Source: Nitrospira sp.
GTDB taxonomy: Bacteria; Nitrospirota; Nitrospiria; Nitrospirales; Nitrospiraceae
Assembly: GCA_005116835.1 (NCBI GenBank)
Contig: SWDM01000004.1
Span: 152,749-216,748 of the forward strand
DNA: 64,000 nucleotides
Direction: 5' to 3'
Every line of letters begins with the position of its first letter. Position 1 is the first letter of the stretch. Below are positions 61,337-64,000 of this stretch, piece after piece. Under the pieces are notes generated by a model. It was given only the letters and a program-made list of their open reading frames with translations. It did no database searches and was not told where the DNA came from. Both the position numbers and the translations under genes were made by a program.

Positions 61337-63871
61337 TTAACTGACCGATCCCAGCTCCAACTTCTTTTCCCACTTTCGCAACATCGCATCCCGCAACCCT
61401 TGATGCCCCAGCGCCTTTAAACTGGGATCCTGCTTTAAGAGCGCAAAGGCCTCCTGCCTCGCCTGCTGAAGCAGATCGGTATCCCGCACCAGATTCGCAG
61501 CGCGAAACTCCGGCATGCCCCACTGCCTGAATCCAAAAAACTCTCCTGGCCCACGGATACGAAGATCTTCTTCGGCAATCACAAACCCGTCGGTCGACCG
61601 TACGAGCGCCTCCAGCCGCTCCCGGGCCGCCGACGGCCCTTCGCCGGATGCTTTGGGTTTCGCCGATCGGGCCAACACTCCACCCGACGCCATCAGTAGA
61701 CAGTAGGACTGCTGGCTGCTTCGTCCGACCCGTCCTCGCAGTTGATGCAATTGCGCCAGCCCGAACCGCTCGGCATGTTCGATCATCATGACTGTGGCAT
61801 TGGACACATCGACCCCGACCTCCACCACCGTCGTTGAGACCAGTACTTGAATCTCCCCCTTCTTATACGATGCCATGACCTGTTCTTTCTCTTCCGATTT
61901 CATCCGGCCATGCACAAGCCCGACGCGAAACTCAGCCAACTCGTCCGTTTGCAATTGCTCTGCCCCCTGGATCGCAGCCTGCAAATCGGTTTTCTCCGAT
62001 TCCTCGACGAGCGGATACACCACATAGGCCTGTCGGCCACTCCGTAGCTCATCGCGAAGAATCTGATAGGCCCGCCCGCGCTGACTGTCGCTCATGAGAA
62101 ACGTCCGTACCGGCTTACGCCCTGGCGGCATCTGGTCGATCACCGATACATCTAAATCCCCATAGACCGTCATGGCCAACGTGCGTGGAATCGGGGTCGC
62201 AGTCAGCACCAACACATCGGGCTTATACCCCTTCTCTATGAGCGTCTTCCGTTGGAGCACACCGAATCGATGTTGCTCATCGATCACGGCAAGCCCAAGT
62301 TTCGCGAAGGTCACGCCCTGTTGGATAATCGCATGGGTTCCGATCACGACCTGCGCGGCCCCGGAAGCCACCTGTTCGCGAACGGCTTTACGCGCTGCTG
62401 CGCGGCCACCGCCGCTCACAAGCACCACGGAAAGCCCCAGCGGTTCCAAGAGCCCCTTCATGGTCCGGTAGTGTTGCTCGGCAAGAATTTCCGTCGGCGC
62501 CATCAATGTTGCCTGGTAGCCCGATCCACAGGCCAGCACCATCGCCTGCACCGCCACGACGGTTTTGCCGGACCCGACATCGCCCTGCACCAAGCGATTC
62601 ATCGGTTTGCGCGAAGCCATGTCCGACAGAATCTCTCGGACTACCCGCTTTTGCGCATCGGTCAACTCGTAGGGCAGTGCCCGACCCAGCTTGCCCAGGA
62701 GCGGCGTTTTTGGATCGAACGACACTTGCTTGACCTCCGCCTTCGTCACTCGTTGCCGCGAGGCCAAGGCCAGTTGGAGCACAAACAGTTCTTCGAATGC
62801 CAAGCGGCGATGCGCCGGGGTCAGACCACGATCGAGCTGCTCTCCATCCGTCCCCGGCTGAGGGAAATGCACGTCCTGAATGGCTTGTTGAATGGGTAAC
62901 AATCGATAGCGGGCACGAAGCGGAACCGGCAACACCTCCTGCGCCTCGGCGGCATGCGCTTCCAGCAAGCCTTTTACGAGCGCCCGCATCTGACGAGATG
63001 TCCACCCCTTGGTTTCGTGGTACACAGGAACAATACGTCCCACGTGCAGCGGCGCTTCAGATTCCGCCCCCACCACTTCGTATTGCGCCACGTCCATCTT
63101 CAATGCCACCCACCCCTGGGCGCCGGCTACCATCCGGCCGGTCAACATCACGCTCGTCCCGACGGTGAACAGCTGTTCGAGAAACGGCTGGTTAAAGAAC
63201 ACCGCCTGGAGGCGCCCGCTTGAATCCTCCACCACAATGTCGAGGATGGCGAGGCGGCGACTGCGGGCTCGTTTCGCTTCGCTTCGGACGATCGTGCCGC
63301 AGATTGAGGCCTGGACACCAGGGACCAATTGCCCTATCGGGGTCATGACCGAGCGATCTTCATAGCGCCAGGGCAGCGTCCACAGGGCATCCTCAACCGT
63401 CTCGATTCCGAACCGCTGCAGCATCAACGTGCGTTTCGGGCCGACGCCCTTCGCAAAACGGATGGGTTGTTCCCACCATGCTCGCGATGGGGCGTCCGCC
63501 TTTATAGGCTCACCCAGCGCGAGCGCCACCGATTCGTGCCACACCCGGGCCGGGTCGCGAGCAACCTTGCGCAAGCCTCCAAGAATAATCATGGCTTCCT
63601 GCAGCCGCTGCTGCTGATCAGCAGCCGGTAGATGCTGCTGATCTTCGAGGAACAGTTCTCGCAGCCGAAGCAACGATGCTTCAATCGCCCGCGGATAGAT
63701 GTGATTGGATAGGGCCTGCATCACCTGTGAGGAGACAAACCGATTCAGGTTCTTGACCGTGGGCAAATGCGCGAAGGCATCGCGTGTCGCGAATTCAATC
63801 GGACGCGCAACACGATCCAGCCATCGCTGAAACTGTTCGGGGGGATTGGGCTCGGAAGAGCGCCGTATCAC
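61337..63871 (-). CDS. recG: ATP-dependent DNA helicase RecG
   Basis: An 844-residue branch-migration helicase that regresses stalled forks. The wedge domain with its OB fold lies at about 145-290; helicase motifs are GDVGSGKT (Walker A), APTEILAEQH, the family-typical DEQH (VIDEQHRFG) and GRVGRSSQQSYC. The N-terminal extension of about 100 residues is found in several non-enteric RecGs. Start choice is uncertain: GTG 63871 keeps the PEQFQRWL start region, while TTG 63916 is possible. A micro-frame ATGATACGATCCACCCTGTG has a strong ribosome binding site and its TGA overlaps the GTG, suggesting coupling. Confidence 0.95.
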   Translation of the reverse strand: MIRRSSEPNPPEQFQRWLDRVARPIEFATRDAFAHLPTVKNLNRFVSSQVMQALSNHIYPRAIEASLLRLRELFLEDQQHLPAADQQQRLQEAMIILGGLRKVARDPARVWHESVALALGEPIKADAPSRAWWEQPIRFAKGVGPKRTLMLQRFGIETVEDALWTLPWRYEDRSVMTPIGQLVPGVQASICGTIVRSEAKRARSRRLAILDIVVEDSSGRLQAVFFNQPFLEQLFTVGTSVMLTGRMVAGAQGWVALKMDVAQYEVVGAESEAPLHVGRIVPVYHETKGWTSRQMRALVKGLLEAHAAEAQEVLPVPLRARYRLLPIQQAIQDVHFPQPGTDGEQLDRGLTPAHRRLAFEELFVLQLALASRQRVTKAEVKQVSFDPKTPLLGKLGRALPYELTDAQKRVVREILSDMASRKPMNRLVQGDVGSGKTVVAVQAMVLACGSGYQATLMAPTEILAEQHYRTMKGLLEPLGLSVVLVSGGGRAAARKAVREQVASGAAQVVIGTHAIIQQGVTFAKLGLAVIDEQHRFGVLQRKTLIEKGYKPDVLVLTATPIPRTLAMTVYGDLDVSVIDQMPPGRKPVRTFLMSDSQRGRAYQILRDELRSGRQAYVVYPLVEESEKTDLQAAIQGAEQLQTDELAEFRVGLVHGRMKSEEKEQVMASYKKGEIQVLVSTTVVEVGVDVSNATVMMIEHAERFGLAQLHQLRGRVGRSSQQSYCLLMASGGVLARSAKPKASGEGPSAARERLEALVRSTDGFVIAEEDLRIRGPGEFFGFRQWGMPEFRAANLVRDTDLLQQARQEAFALLKQDPSLKALGHQGLRDAMLRKWEKKLELGSVS

Positions 63872-63912
63872 AGGGTGGATCGTATCATAGCCTCGCCTCC
63901 GCCTCAACGACC

Positions 63913-64000
63913 ACAACTGGTTGATCTGGTTTATTTGGTCTATTTGGTTTGTTTGGTTGAACTAAGACTAACCAGATGAACAAAACAAACCAAATGAACC
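63913..64000. repeat. Family C word-palindrome upstream of recG (continues off window)
   Basis: TGGTTGATCTGGTTTATTTG and GTTTGTTTGGTTGA on the left pair with TAACCAGATGAACAAAACAA and ACCAAATGAACC on the right. The third copy of the TTTGGT word family in the window. Confidence 0.75.

Overview
The window looks like chromosome of a Gram-negative, moderately GC-rich, LPS-making bacterium. Protein flavour (bacterial RRM proteins, PEP-CTERM protein, FUN14, DUF2959, RecG with an N-terminal extension) and the surviving 16S 5' end suggest Nitrospirota, probably Nitrospira. This taxonomic call is inference from memory; no search was run.

Layout. 1-7 kb: 5' part of a DEAD-box helicase gene, a decayed IS481-like remnant, a desaturase followed by two RRM RNA-binding proteins (a plausible membrane/RNA cold-response set), a PagL-like outer-membrane enzyme, a methyltransferase and four very small genes. 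7.4-17 kb: a minus-strand housekeeping run lepA-lepB-rfaE1-kdsB-pyrG-kdsA-kdsD, then pgsA-plsY, joining protein export, LPS inner-core sugar synthesis and phospholipid synthesis. bioA is divergent.

18.5-29 kb is an accessory region: an AAA ATPase/DUF4276 (TOPRIM-like) pair resembling two-gene defence systems, an orphan HTH antitoxin, a low-GC secreted protein, a stranded rRNA-operon start (promoter, boxA and about 55 nt of 16S), a Tat-exported molybdopterin oxidoreductase, a Phd/RelE-type toxin-antitoxin pair, an orphan BrnA-type antitoxin, a HEPN-like protein and a GHKL ATPase. 29-36 kb carries envelope genes (lipoproteins, OmpA-family protein, DUF2959, zinc metallopeptidase, FUN14) and an in-frame RNase HI-ABC ATPase fusion. 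36-46.5 kb: aroC, aspS, an rRNA pseudouridine synthase, guaA, guaB and a double NHL-propeller protein. 46.6-54 kb: clustered structured repeats, a PEP-CTERM gene with a candidate sigma-54 promoter, a VapBC-type pair, scpAB, a pentapeptide-like membrane protein, a secreted Lon-type protease and a histone-H1-like polyampholyte. 54.8-64 kb: cupredoxin, a PqqD-like/methyltransferase protein, a TPR-FGE protein, a second HEPN-like protein, Ppx/GppA, a coiled-coil protein and recG.

The most unusual feature is the spacer DNA. Many spacers hold imperfect palindromes, often starting right at a stop codon. Family A has a conserved core of about 50 nt between arms that differ between copies yet remain complementary. 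Family B has covarying arms around a GTACCC..GGGTAC hairpin. Others are palindromes built from short words (TTTGGT, ACGTGAAACG, TCAGC). This pattern indicates selection for, or propagation through, a folded nucleic acid.
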